Shown: piece by piece, positions 23,515 through 35,420 of the stretch | How positions within the stretch are numbered: position 1 is the first letter of the stretch | Layout of the letters: the number at the start of each line of letters is the position of its first letter | DNA from: Ypsolopha sequella | Lineage: Eukaryota; Arthropoda; Insecta; Lepidoptera; Ypsolophidae | Direction: 5' to 3' | Length of the DNA: 64,000 nt | Assembly: GCA_934047225.1 (NCBI GenBank) | Contig: OW203986.1 | Span: 13,395,221 to 13,459,220 of the forward strand | Notes under the pieces: model-generated | Told to the model about the DNA's origin: nothing | What the model saw: only the letters and a program-made list of their open reading frames with translations | Database searches by the model: none | Translations under genes and position numbers: made by a program

Positions 23515-24120
23515 ATACGGTCATGACAATGAAACGCATATGCCTGAAACAAGTTAGCTTTTAGTAAATTAACGCTCAAAATATTTTAGAATCCTGACCA
23601 TTTTTACATCAAAAGTTGTAGACAATATTACTTGGACTTGCTTTTAATACCAAGTTCATGTAACTTCCAACGATATATATTTTATAATCTCATTTTTAGC
23701 GAATCCATCGGTTCTTAAGGGGCAAATAGCCACCAACGACTTTGAGTCGACCTGTGTAGATAAAAATATTGAGAGAAACTATATTGAAATAACGTTCTTA
23801 TCAATGCGCACTGCATTAACAACGTCGCTGGGTCTCCGGATAGTGCAACATACGAGAAAACAATACTTTTCACATAGACGCGATGGACGGAAAAAAAATT
23901 CCATAAATAATTTTTCTCAGCAATATTTTCCTTCTATTTTAGTGCAAGAACCATACAAATACCAAGAACGCAAGAACCATTAGTAGTTTCAAAAAATAAT
24001 AAATTTTACTTAATTTGAGTCTAAAAACAGCTTGACTTTGTACAATATTTTCATGCTGTTTCTTGTATGCGAAAATATTTTTTCTGAAATAAGAACTCGT
24101 TCTTTATAGTTTAACTAACA

Positions 24121-24383
24121 ATATATATATTTTTATTTATACGAATCAATAATTAAATAAAATACTTTATAATTATAAAATTACACGGTTTAAGATATAT
24201 TTCGGGTCCGACCTGGACCCGGCATCAGTTAAATATACTAAAAGAAATAGGTATGGCTTGACAACATCCATAGACATTAACATTAGCGCATAGATAAAAT
24301 ATGTATTAGAACTATTTATAAAAACTATTTACAATAGAGCTTCGATTTCGATAATGAGGTGATGATGATAATGATGATGATGG

Positions 24384-24419
<36 letters not shown>

Positions 24420-24655
24420 CGATGACGAGGAAGATGCTGGTGATGGTGATGGTGATGATGATGGTGATGAGGGGGTAGGTAATCTGGGTCATCAATGTTG
24501 TTTATTGATGTTGTTATAATCAATAATAATCAATAATCAATGTTGTTTATTGATAAACAACATTGATGACCCAGATTACCTACCCCCTCATCACCATCAT
24601 CATCACCATCACCATCACCAGCATCTTCCTCGTCATCATCATCATCATCATCATC

Positions 24656-24707
<52 letters not shown>

Positions 24708-24945
24708 CCTCATTATCGAAATCGAAGCTCGATTGTAAATAGTTTTTATAAATAGTTCTAATACATATTTTATCTATGCGCTAATGTTAATGTCTATGGA
24801 TGTTGTCAAGCCATACCTATTTCTATTAGTATATTTAACTGATGCCGGGTCCAGGTCGGACCCGAAATATATCTTAAACCGTGTTATTTTATAATTATAA
24901 AGTATTTTATTTAATTATTGATTCGTATAAATAAAAATATATATA
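24121..24945. repeat. Near-perfect 820-bp palindrome with trinucleotide arms
   Basis: The left arm (about 24121-24530) is mirrored by the right arm (about 24545-24945) over some 400 bp, including a (GAT)n tract on the left and its (ATC)n mirror on the right. The spacer around 24531-24545 is an AT-rich 'tcaataa' repeat. Short frames rich in histidine on either strand are just translations of the repeat. The text 'tttaactaacaatatatat' occurs on both sides of the palindrome, at 24110 and 24981. Confidence 0.85.
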
Positions 24946-25001
24946 AAAAGCTTTCCAAAAGTGAATATATTTTATACCATTTTAACTAACAATATATATT
25001 T

Positions 25002-25665
25002 CTTTTTTTAATTTTAAACACAACGTTTGAAAAATTACTTTAGGATGACGCTGGGAAGCGGCGCCTTAAGATGAAAAGCTCTGTCAGTTGATCGACTTTA
25101 AGACTAACGCAAAATCTGTCAGTATTTTGCGTTAGTCTTAAAAACAAGCTAAATTGAAAATGGGAGGCGGTCTTTTTAATTTTTAGGGTAGGTTTATTAT
25201 TTATGAATATATTTCACTATACTAATCTATTGTCAATGCGTTAAATAGTTTAAAATAAATATGAAATACATTTGAAAACTACGCAACATACTTGTTTTAT
25301 TTAATTTTATAAACTTAGAGACTTTAAATTAAATGGGTCCGTAAATCTCAATCCTCTTATATAAACACAGTCTCAAAAGAAGCTTTATCACGTTACGCCT
25401 CCAGCATGAGATTCGCTAAACTCCTTACTCTCCTACCTCCTTACGCTAAACCGATTACGTTTTTAGAACACTGGCTTCAAAGTGTGTGCCGCGAAAGCCT
25501 GACGCTTAAGAAAAAAAAATTGGCTTTAAAATTAGGTGCCTTAATTATTTCTTAAATGTTTTATTTCTACGTATCAATTTTTTCGTCTCAACAGATTAAT
25601 TGTTGCTGTAAATGTACACAGAATAATGGATACACAGAATCTGATACTTAAAAGGCTAGGCGAAT
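25002..25665. other. Intron sequence without recognised content
   Basis: Includes a short inverted repeat (GACTAACGCAAAA...TTTTGCGTTAGTC near 25101-25139) and otherwise nothing assignable. Confidence 0.4.
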
Positions 25666-25669
25666 TTTA

Positions 25670-25895
25670 TTTTGGTCACTGTCACTCCAAGTGAAAACAC
25701 GCTCAGTGCGAGAGGGGCGGATTCAGGGCGAAAGCGAAAAATGTTAGTTTTATAATTTTTATAAAAAAAACTAAAATAGCTATCAAAATTTCAAATATTA
25801 AATCTTTAGATATTGTTAAAACAGACCTAATAAAATATGTTTAAGTTCTGTATATGGTTCCTATTCGTCAAACGAGGAGAAAAAGTGTGTTTAAA
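25670..25895 (-). repeat. 'aaaaccgacttttt' family, copy broken by a hAT-like end
   Basis: On the plus strand it reads 'tcactccaag...cagtgcgagaggg' and 'gatattgttaaaac', as in the copies at 48.1 and 52.7 kb. It stops abruptly at 25895, where ATCCGG-rich DNA begins. Confidence 0.5.
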
Positions 25896-26015
25896 GTAGA
25901 GATGAAACGGATATCCGGTTACTATCCGGTATCCGGCCTATCCGGCCCTATTTTTGGTGTCCGGTATCCGGCCGGATACTGGCTACTATCCGGCCGGATA
26001 CCGGATACTTTACTC
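25896..26015. mobile_element. hAT-like element end (ATCCGG repeats)
   Basis: AGAGATGAAACGGATATCCG is followed by repeated TATCCGG/CCGGATA words. This is the usual look of one hAT-type terminal region in insect genomes. The other end was not identified, so this may be a solo end. Confidence 0.5.
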
Positions 26016-26573
26016 CGCATACAAAAAGTCGTTTAAATCACAAAATAAATGATTGTATCAATTATTGAATAATCTAAATTCTAATCCATAAAGTGAATAA
26101 GAGTTAAGCTATGTTAGATAAAGACAAGCTTTACAGCAATTGTTGGAAATAAACGTTTGTGCTATTTCTCATTCATTACACCAGCTTCAAAGAAACGTCT
26201 CATAATATACCGGATGTAACTCAACAGGTATCTTTTAATGAAAACACATAGTCTAAGAATTATACTAAACAACTTTTCCATAGAAACATACTAGTGGAAA
26301 TGAAAAAATACATCAATACAATAAAAAAAAGGTAGCCACTAAAAAATCACCGTTATCCCCATAGGGATAAGTTCATTCGAAATGTCCCATATCTTGGATG
26401 GTACCTTACGAATTTGAAAACCAAACTGTGTGAAAATTAATCGATCGATTAGTCATTCGCTCGTTTGACTCGGGCTCAGTCGAAAAGGTGTACAACCTGC
26501 TCAGTGCTTAAACCTTACAAATGAGGTTTTAGTATTTTTTAAATTAGCATTCATTATATACGAGTATTCTTAA

Positions 26574-26607
26574 GGTTTTGTCGGGTTTCGGAAAACCCGA
26601 CAAAACC
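26574..26607. repeat. Perfect 15-bp hairpin, 4-nt loop
   Basis: GGTTTTGTCGGGTTT, loop CGGA, then AAACCCGACAAAACC. Too short to be a transposon by itself. It could be a terminator-like fold or a joined pair of element ends. Confidence 0.6.
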
Positions 26608-27689
26608 TAAACCTTCACTTTACTAGGATTATGAATATTGGGGCAAGAATTTGAACCACTCAAGAAGACATATAATATGATATAATTAGTATTATATCGT
26701 AAATTATAATGAGTGTAAGTAAAAGTGTCTTTGGATCTTGTATAAGGCATTATTTTTGGCGCCGTAAGATTTTGCCATGTCACATAAAAATACTTCAAAC
26801 AGTTAAAAATCTTCTTTTTCAATTATTCACTGAATAAAAAACAGGTACGTAGCATTGAAATGAAATTTCGTTATATAGGCAAAAATCCGTCGAAAAATAT
26901 CTGCAGCTACGTTTAGAAATGAAGCCAGCCACAGATTTCGAAAATAAGGGCGCGTGCTCACCGTTCCTGTCGCATCGAAATTAATTTTGCCGATAAAAAA
27001 CGAAATCGAATTGGTTCGACAGTTGCCTAACGCTCGACAGCACTCTTAACTCTTTAAACTGGTTGAACGGGGTCCTCGTGTGCGGAATAGGAATGGGATT
27101 TCAGGGTTACGTTGAAAAACAGAAAATTTGCAACATTCGCTTTGATTAAAACAAGAAAGGGAAGATGCAGTACAATTTAATAGTATGTGTAACCATTTTA
27201 CTTGTCCCGTATCCAGTAAGAATGTTCATTGAACTGTACTCCAACCGATAACTATAGTTCTTGACCAGATATTGTGACATTTTAAAGTCTATGTAACTCC
27301 TAGGATAGTAATAATAATAATAATCATAATAAAAAAAAATCCCATGACAAAATAAAAAAAATAAATTACATTGAAATAATAATAACAAATTCTTATTTGT
27401 TTATACAAATAATTCGAGAAAATTTTAAATAACAAACAATAATTACATTATTGTATATCAAAAACACTTAAAAATGCATGCAAAATTCATTAAGTTAATT
27501 AAATATTATTAACAAAAAATCCCTATAAAAGTCAAAACAAGTTAAATAATTAATTATATTAAGAAACATGTCATTTGCTGTGTAGACTACGTGTTTATAA
27601 GTTAAAACAATTTCTTTAACAGCACAATGTACACGTCAAAAGCTACAAATTAATTATAAAATATTGATCTAAATCTCAAATTAATGTAG

Positions 27690-28110
27690 GCCTCTCACTT
27701 CTTCAGTGAGGCTTGGTCTAGGTCACCCTAGCTGACCACACTTGACTGGGTGACTGATGTTGTGCTTTGTAGAGAGAGCTCTTTTTTGTAAATTGGTAGG
27801 TAGTATTAGCATAAGCAACGAAATCGTTCGCCATCTTATTACACGCAGCTTTGTCTGGGGCGTACCTACACTATATTTATTTAAAGCTTTTCAGTTCGTC
27901 CATCCAACGCGTTAGTTAGTTAGGTCTCCCAACTCTCCGCCAACCGTATCTGGGTATCCACTCTTTTGTAAGACGCGTCCATCTGTTGTCTTATGTCCTC
28001 ATTATGTGGCCCGCCCATTGCCACTTCAGTTTCTTTATGGTAGTGATGATGTCCCTGATTTTGTACGTTTCCTAATTGTGTCATTACGTATTCGGTCCAG
28101 TCTTTTTAGA
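27690..28110 (-). pseudogene. Non-LTR retrotransposon (LINE) C-terminal fragment
   Basis: In minus-strand frames the sequence reads IKKLKWQWAGHIMRT, DNRWTRL, KEWIPRYGWRRVGRP and RWMDELK, with stops and shifts between. The 'KWQWAGH...R....DNRWT' pattern is the C-terminal part of endonuclease/reverse-transcriptase LINEs common in moths. It is clearly dead. The other strand shows nothing. Confidence 0.65.
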
Positions 28111-29036
28111 TTCTACATACAGCATTACACTCTTGGGATACTAAGTTAAGCTATAAAACAGTGAAAACCCCATCAAAATCCTTTCTACAGTTATGACGTG
28201 ATGCGTCTGTTTTCTCCTCTAAAGCGTAAGTAAAGAACACAGAAATATCTAAAAAAATTACATGTACAGTCACATCTCCGACACTCCGTATATTCCCGCC
28301 AATTGAATTACCCAAAACTCTCACGCGTGTAATTAGCTTGTCCATACATGCTCGTGCACACACACGCGCAACGAACAAGCGATACAAGCCTTACCACAGA
28401 AGAAAAAGTTGGCCTTACTGAGTACCTACTGTATGCACGCACACGATCGTGCACCTGATTTGTGGGCGACGATAAACTCGCGGGGGAGGAGAGTGTCGCT
28501 TCTTTACGGAGTAATAGTTTATATTCTTTGACTCCTTTACAACTTTATTATATGTATAGATAGATGTCTCACTAGCATTATGGCGGCACGTCCCCGCACG
28601 AGTTGCAGGCCCCTTACGTTAGTCCGTTTCAAAATTATCATGGGCGTGAGCGAATTATTAATAACAGTTAATTCTTCAATCTTTTACCTTTTAAGTTGGT
28701 TTGTATTTATAATAACTGGTAATTAATTATTAATCATTCTCAATTTATTACTCTGATTGTAACATATATATATATATTGATGTATAGATCTTAAAAAGTT
28801 AAAAGGTTAAAATGGTATAGGTATGAATTGCTTGGACTGCATACGACTGTATCTATTTATGTATTTACCATTTGATTAACAGTAATGAAAAGAAAACTGC
28901 ATGGTAAGGGTTCATATCAAGACAGCATAAGTATATAGGTATAGGTATATATAAGAATTTATTGTGCCCAAAGTACGGTTATAGGACCCGTATCCACCTG
29001 GGAAAACATGTCAATATTTTTAGGGAAAACTTTACT

Positions 29037-29353
29037 TTTTAGGGTTCCGTAGTACCTAAAAGATACAAGAAAGACTCTGTTGTCCGTCCGTCCGTATTTC
29101 ATAAGACTTGAAATTTGGCACAAAAAGCATTAAGTCGTCCACACAATATTAAACAAAAATAAATAAAAAATTTTAAATTGTTCAAATTATTACAATACAC
29201 AAGATAAAAAAAAAACTTATAAATAAAATATGGGTATAACATTGTAGATATTAAAAAGTTGATTGTAAAAATATATACTTTAACTATATATAATACATAT
29301 ATGCTGGCACTGATTTCGAGAAAACTTTGAAAAACGACAAAAAATGTACGGCT
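29037..29353 (+). repeat. 'agggttccgta' repeat, 5' portion, cut by a hAT element
   Basis: TAGGGTTCCGTAGTACC, then 'ttgtccgtccgtccgtatttcat' and 'gaaatttggcac', parallel to the copy at 48663. The alignment breaks where the hAT-like element starts. Confidence 0.5.
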
Positions 29354-29851
29354 CAGGAGTCTCCAATCTTTTTTGCCGAAGAGGCACACTGATTTCTGCA
29401 CTAAGTCTCGAGGGCTAAGATTATAATAGCTCATGATTTCAAAATACTGTAGTTTTGACGCGCAAATTTTCGTATTGGGACTAGCTGGTCAGTGGGATAT
29501 CTAACTATTGTGCAGGGCGCAGGAGAGTTCTCCGCTACGTTTGCGATTTCGGTTGGTACTTTGGACAACATTAACCATTGCGACGGAGTTAGTCGCAGCG
29601 CATGCTGTGCGCAGACCTTGAAATTGTAAATAATATTTTTATAATAACACTACTTTTAGACAAATACGCATGATGACGGGTTGTGAATTTTGATCCTATT
29701 ATAAATTGCATCACGTTAATATTATACGTTTGTAAATAAAAAAAAACTATAATGGCATAGAAACCGGGCATGTCGCACCAGCGACCACGGGCCGGATTGG
29801 TGGTGCTCGCGGGCCGGTCTTGGCCCGCGGGCCGTAGTTTGGAGACCCCTG
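29354..29851. mobile_element. hAT-type non-autonomous element
   Basis: Starts CAGGAGTCTCCAATC and ends, in reverse complement, CAGGGGTCTCCAAAC followed by TACGGCCCGCGGGCC. The CAGGGGTCTCCAA end is typical of hAT elements. An 8-bp target duplication is not convincing (gtacggct and gcttagct agree at half the positions). About 498 bp, no transposase. Confidence 0.6.
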
Positions 29852-30114
29852 GCTTAGCTTATTGACTTGATATGCGCATAATTTGCTATTATCTGTGATT
29901 TGATTTATCATTATTTTTTAATCGTTCGTCATTTGTTATTAGTTACTATTCAAGATAAAGTTTATGTTTATTTGATCGGAAACTTGTAATGTAAAAATTA
30001 AACTGCCTCGTTAGCGATCGCGTTATCGTTACTCATCATTGACATGTCCCATCGTAAGGAATCCCATCGTATGTTTTATTCGGTCATGAGGAGTCCTAAG
30101 TCTATGATTAAGGG

Positions 30115-30515
30115 GGTATATCATCAAAATCTTTTTGAAGTTATTTATTTGCTGCTCAAAAGAAGCCCCAAGTTAAATAAATTTGTAAAACTATTTTGGG
30201 ACCTTTTTCTAGATTGTAGACTGTCAGAAACGCAATTGGAGGAATTTCACTCGATAGAAATAATTATTGAAATGAGGTCTAAATTTACACTTTTTTTGAT
30301 ATTCTAACAAATTGGGATAGCATACAGATTTCTAAAATATTTATTTAGATGGGTTTAATACTGGTTATGAGAATTTTCATAGCTATTTTCGTTAATTTTG
30401 TAATAATTAAAAACCGACTTTTTGTCAATTTTTCCCAAATCTGTCCCTCTCGCACTGCGGGTCTTTCCGCCTGGAGTAACGGGGACCTTTGCACGGACGA
30501 CCTTAATTATAGAGT
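30115..30515 (+). repeat. 'aaaaccgacttttt' family, near-complete copy
   Basis: Shares 'cgatagaaataattattgaaat' and 'ggacctttttctag' and the conserved end AAAAACCGACTTTTTGTC...GGAGTAACGGGGAC with the 52.7 kb copy (opposite sense). The 87-codon frame inside is not conserved. Confidence 0.55.
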
Positions 30516-30810
30516 TAATATTTTCCTCCTTGAATGAGCAAAGAGGCGACAAAGCAAATTTTTGATTGTCTAAACCGACTTGTGAAGTATCCACTTAAAT
30601 AATTTACGGTTGTTACTCAGACGTATCCCGCTCTTTTTATATTACTATTATGACAAAATTACTGTATTTTTACGTTTTATCGGAAAAGGTTGGTTGTACT
30701 AATTCACTTGGCACCGTTCAAATGGTAGAAGCAAAAGAGCGAAAAGCGGGTAGCTAAACGGATCTCCCGTTATTTTCGTTTACCAACCCTATACGAGTAC
30801 AAAATAAACA

Positions 30811-30902
30811 TTTATAGCACACTGTGCGTAAAATGACCGCTTTACGCGTAAAATGACCGCAGCGTGCGTAAAGCGGTCATTTTACGCACAGTGTGCTATA
30901 AA
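30811..30902. repeat. Perfect 37-bp-arm palindrome (TTTACGC repeats), copy 2
   Basis: Arms 30811-30847 and 30866-30902 are exact reverse complements with an 18-nt spacer. Each arm carries GTGCGTAAAATGACCGC and TTTACGC. Just downstream, 'attatacgaaactcgtgcgag' matches the complement of the 16.3 kb copy. Confidence 0.8.
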
Positions 30903-31236
30903 AATTATACGAAACTCGTGCGAGAAACTTTTTCTCGACTCGTGTGATTGCGCACTCGCCTTCGGCTCGTGCCGCAAACTCACACTCGTCAGAAAACGTT
31001 TCATCGCTCTCGTATCGTAATATACTATTCCAATCTTATAACAAATTTGTTTAACTCTAAACTTTGAAATCAAATTACGCACAAATGTGCAATTTGTACT
31101 TCAGCCAAAATTATAATTAAAGTACGTACGAGTATCTTATTAATTAATGAGGTTAAATTGTCGGGGCTGCGAAGTTTGTTTGAAGTTGGCACCGATCGTG
31201 CTAACGCATATGTTTCATGAAATAATAGGTCTCTAC

Positions 31237-31740
31237 CTATGAAATTGCCGTAATTTTCGTACATATTCATGAGTTCATAATTCCTGTTATTCAGTAGCTA
31301 TTTCCTGTTATTACAAAATGGGACAAACTGAAAACCAGCGCTGTCAGTTGCTTGCATTTGCTGAGTTTGGCCCTTTTTGCCACTTTATTACGTTTTTTTC
31401 TGTGCTTGTGTGTTTCTTTTTTGTGGCAAATAAATACTTTTCACTTTCACTTTCTATTTCAATTATTTGTTTTTTGTTTGAAAGTTGATTTCAACGTATT
31501 AAATGCTGTTTTTATTTTCAGTTTGGTTATAAAAATTAATTCTTCAAAAACAGTTCGTCCTAAATGCAATCCTATATCATTTCCATGATAAGATTAGTTA
31601 TAATTTTTTAACAGCTGACACTTTTTAAAAATGTTATCAATGTTTTCATATTCATACAAATAAGAAATGACATAATTTGGATTTGTCATTCCTTAAAAAA
31701 ATGCAAAAATGTTTGTATTGAAAATTGAGCAATTTCATAT
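31237..31740. mobile_element. TTAA-type MITE, copy 2, interrupted by a SINE-like insert
   Basis: Starts CTATGAAATTGCCG and ends GCAATTTCATAT, and the interior lines up with 14506-14909 (TTTGTTTGAAAGTTGATTTC and CAAAAACAGTTCGTCCT are shared). The TTAA flanks are not preserved here. The interruption at 31305-31453 is absent from copy 1. Confidence 0.6.
31305..31453 (+). mobile_element. SINE-like insertion with 7-bp target duplication
   Basis: A 149-bp block is flanked by CTATTTC on both sides (31298-31304 and 31454-31460). Copy 1 of the host MITE has the equivalent site without the block. It ends in short TTTCAC repeats after 'gtggcaaataaata', as SINE tails do. Confidence 0.55.
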
Positions 31741-32318
31741 GTAAAGACCTAATATATACTCACCCTTTGAGCCGCGCCCTCTAAAATTATCAGACTTTTT
31801 GAAATGGGTCGCGTTTTGATTGAAAAAGTTTTAAAGTAGATATGTTATGAAAAGTGAAATCCCACAACTCACTCATCACGAAATCTCCGATCTCCGAATT
31901 TTGACAAGAGTTTCATATACGACGAAAAGAGAAGTTTTCGAAATTTAAGTTATAAAGATAATATATACAGGTGATTTTACCCTTTTTACTCTTATGCAAA
32001 TATCTCGTATATGTATATTATTATTAAATTCGTTAAACTTAACATTATTGGTTTTTGTATTCAGAAAAAAACCATCGTTTTTGCTAAATATTATTATCTT
32101 AAACATCGTTATTCGAACCACTATAGTATAGGGCTAACATTGTCTTTTTAAAAAAAAATATATGACTTCGTGCTTTGAACATCTCTATAGGGTAGGATGT
32201 AGTTGCACAGAACATTAGAGTGAATGGAATGCGTAAAATCAAAAACTGTGCTCAGAATGACAATTTTTGAAACATAAAACTAATTAAATTAGGTTTTCTT
32301 AACAGTAAAATGCTTTAA

Positions 32319-32705
32319 TAGTAGTTTATGCTACAAGGGCGAAAAGGAATAAATTACGAGGACAATTTAAAAGACGAGCGTAGCGAGTGTTTTAAACGTA
32401 ACCGATTAATTTATTGCTCTTACGCCCGTGTATCGTACTACGTTTTTCAATGCATAGTATGAGGAAATAAAACAAATATAATCTTGTGAACTTTAAATTA
32501 TGATTGGCTCAAAAGGACTGTATCCAGAGCCGTTAAACAGGGAAAAAAAACATAACATTTATGGTACACAGAAAAAGCTGCAGGTTAGCCAACCATTGTA
32601 AATAAATAATTTAAAAAAAAGCCCTAGGGCAAAATATTCGACTTTCTGTTCGGTTTTGATGCATAAAAAGTGGGCCTTTACGAGCACTTGCATTGAAAAA
32701 TATTT
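32319..32705 (+). mobile_element. 390-bp repeat family, copy 2
   Basis: Aligns with 17840-18225 along its full length, including the fold-back start, the 'aaaggactgtatccagagcc' block and the 'ccctagggcaaaat' block near the end. It directly abuts the 400-bp family copy that begins near 32725. Confidence 0.7.
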
Positions 32706-32724
32706 TATCTGTAAGTAAAGTTAC

Positions 32725-33150
32725 AAGAAGGAAGGCAAAGGGAACTTAGCCCATAAAGCCATGTCTGAGGTTTCAATATGGAATGGTTTGAATGATGATG
32801 ATCATACTTGTGACCAAACCCATGCGCGGTGGACTACGATTGAGTTTAATGATGGCAAATCTTGTAATCAAACCCTTGTCTCCCATGCGCAGTGAACTGA
32901 TGTATGGATTTTGTGCTGTATTTATTGTTTTTATATTGTTATTTAATGTTATCAAGAACTAATGGATTGTAAATTGCATAAGCGTAGATAAAGAAGTGTA
33001 TGAAACACATACAACTCACCTTTGCACATGTATTTTATTGTAAATAATTCTATGTAATGTATCTGTTTACAATAAAGAATAAAGGCATTAAAGCACTAGT
33101 GTATGCTATTAAAAGACTCACACTCTTGTTTTAATAACTTCTTTATATGC
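32725..33150 (+). repeat. 400-bp family with short shared frame, copy 1
   Basis: Starts 'gaaggcaaagggaactta' and 'catgtctgagg', then 'cttgtgaccaaacccatgcg' and 'cttgtctcccatgcgcagt'. Copies at 55985-56450 (+) and 57000-57403 (-). The reading frame open in the other two is broken early here. Confidence 0.65.
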
Positions 33151-34099
33151 CAGTTTCATAAACTACTATTTAAATCAAAATCGGTTTTATAAGTACCTAC
33201 ATTGTTTGACTTATGTTATAATAATACATTATAACACCATAATTCGGCGCTGTAATTGGCCAAATTTATTAAAACACCGCTTGAGAACCAATCACTAGCG
33301 ATAACAGCCTTTCTTAAATTCAAATTTCAAATTTCTAATTTCAAATTTCAAAATTAATTCTTAAGCCACATCCTGTTTACTCTTCCCGCTTCTGATGGTC
33401 TCAGGCATATCTACATACTAATTCCATGGGCCCAGGTATCATGACGAGTATCAGTACAATATCATGACGATTATTTTCTTTTTTAAAATTTTTCATGAAA
33501 TTCATTTTGAATTTTGATGATCGAAGATAAAGTATTTTGTGCAACTGGACATAATTAGACATTGGGACACTCAAGCAAGTCAATTACGAAACTCACTTCG
33601 TTCGTTTCGTAAACAAACACTCGTGTTCCAATGTTACACATTATGCCACAGTTGCACAAAATACAATTTTAAGATTAAGTTTATGGGAATACAGGATAGG
33701 TTTCATCTTGGAAAAAAAATTGAGATGGCCTCAGATATGTATTTAGTAGTACACAGTGTGCTAATTCACTTGACCTTACGTTTCATATTTTAGCCATACT
33801 AACAAATATATATATATTTGTTATCTACTTACACCAAATCATACTTAATGTCGTATATAATACCTACATGACTTGTAAGAATTTGCGGTTAGAGAGAGGT
33901 GGTAACCTACTTTGCATTTTTTGAGTAATACAAGGTTTTTAATTAAATTTATATTACATGCACAATTTGCAGAATTTTAACACAAAGAGAAAAATAAGCT
34001 GTGTCCTATTTATAAATCCACCGTAGTGGTTCACTCTGATTCCGTACCAATTATATTGGATTATTATTTATGGTGATTGGTTGATAAAGCCAAATTCAA

Positions 34100-34240
34100 T
34101 GGCACTTTCTGTGAAAATTGCAAACTAAAATTTAGGCTCTGTAATCTAATTGGCTCAGGATTGTTTGTAAACAGGTATAAGGGAACACATTATATATTTC
34201 GTATTTTGCAAAAAGGGTTATTTCAGTCAATTTGGTCATT
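34100..34240 (+). repeat. Dispersed repeat, copy A (matches 35255-35420)
   Basis: Shares 'aaaatttagg-t--ta--ctaattg-ctc-g-attgtt-gtaaa' and 'tttcgtatt-tgcaaaa' with 35255-35420, in the same orientation about 1.15 kb apart. Confidence 0.45.
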
Positions 34241-34739
34241 CTGAGACTCCAGTATTAATTTGGTTATATCAACCAAAGTTATACTGGGTGTTAAAATTAT
34301 GTTACTGAAGCCGAAAACTGGCGATAGTGTTCGTCCATACCGAACAACTTTTACAATGGAACTAACTCTCAAATCCCGAAAAACAAAATCAGCTGCTCAA
34401 TAGAAAAGTTACATACCTACTACTCGACCAAAATTTATGAAAAAACAGTTTTTACGGTTCGTCGGTTTTTTTTTTCACGAAAGTTGTTCGTATTGACCAG
34501 TTTCCGGCTTCCACACCATCATCTTAACACCCTGTATGCTATATTAGATTAACGTAAGCGATATTAATGTGCAAATCCGTTGGTTTATTAATCAGTCACG
34601 ATCTAACTTAATGGAGAAATGTTTGAATAGCTCGGATCAGAGAAACAAATGGGTGAGGATAGCCAATCTATTTAGATTAAATATGTAAAATGGCTCAACA
34701 AAATAAATTATATACAAGTGAATTTTTAGTTACCGTCCA

Positions 34740-35005
34740 AATTCATAACGGCGGCTTTTTAGGTGATGATTGTAAGAGAATTTCATTATTGTTTTTTTTT
34801 TCTTCCGTACAAACATAAACCCAGTCCCGAGTTAATCGCTATGGAAAGTCGAAATTTCATTTACGAATCTCGCAAAAAGTGTTATTGATCCATGATACTG
34901 ATCAGTGATCACTTGTCAAGCTTCCGTCAGTATGAATTTGGACGATGACTAAAAAGTCTTCTTGTATATATATATATATAAGGTGACTTTTGTTTATACA
35001 GCCAA
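34740..35005. mobile_element. MITE-like element with 'cgtccaaattcat' ends
   Basis: 'accgtccaaattcataacgg' at the left; 'cagtatgaatttggacgatg' then 'aaggtgactttt' at the right; in between 'tgatccatgatactgatcagtgatcac'. The same phrases occur at 55085-55340. Confidence 0.5.
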
Positions 35006-35254
35006 ATTCATACTGGCGACTCGGTAATTGATCAGCGGGCCTATCATCAAAAACATAGATATACCATCGAATTCCGATTTCCCAAGGATATGTTCGCACT
35101 TGAAGTGACGACACAGTTCGTTAATAGTTCAATACCCACTAAAGGCAATTTTGAAATTTCAATTTTTATATATGTTTTTGATGAGAGGCACCTAGTACAG
35201 TTGGCAACTAAAGATACAGAATAGGGGAACTGGACCAAGGTTCAAAAACCCTTT

Positions 35255-35420
35255 TTGTGAAAAGGTCAAAATAAAATTTAGGATTCCTACACTAATTGAC
35301 TCGGAGTTGTTCGTAAATTTGTTTATTAGCACAATTTTTCTTTCGTATTCTGCATAAAAGTATACAATATGAATAATATTAAATATGTCGTGGCCGTATC
35401 GTAAAATTGGTCATATCATG
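35255..35420 (+). repeat. Dispersed repeat, copy B
   Basis: Diverged direct copy of 34100-34240. Between them lies a different element (34740-35005). The stretch just after, 35466-35555, is rich in 'gagcgaagcg' and 'gcggagcggagcgag' words. Confidence 0.4.

Noticed and set aside
24329..24738. Two polyhistidine proteins on opposite strands
   Set aside because: They are translations of the (GAT)n/(ATC)n arms of one palindrome and have no independent support.
28151..28387. A 78-codon protein next to the LINE fragment
   Set aside because: No similarity recognised and no supporting signals; likely chance in a GC-richer patch.
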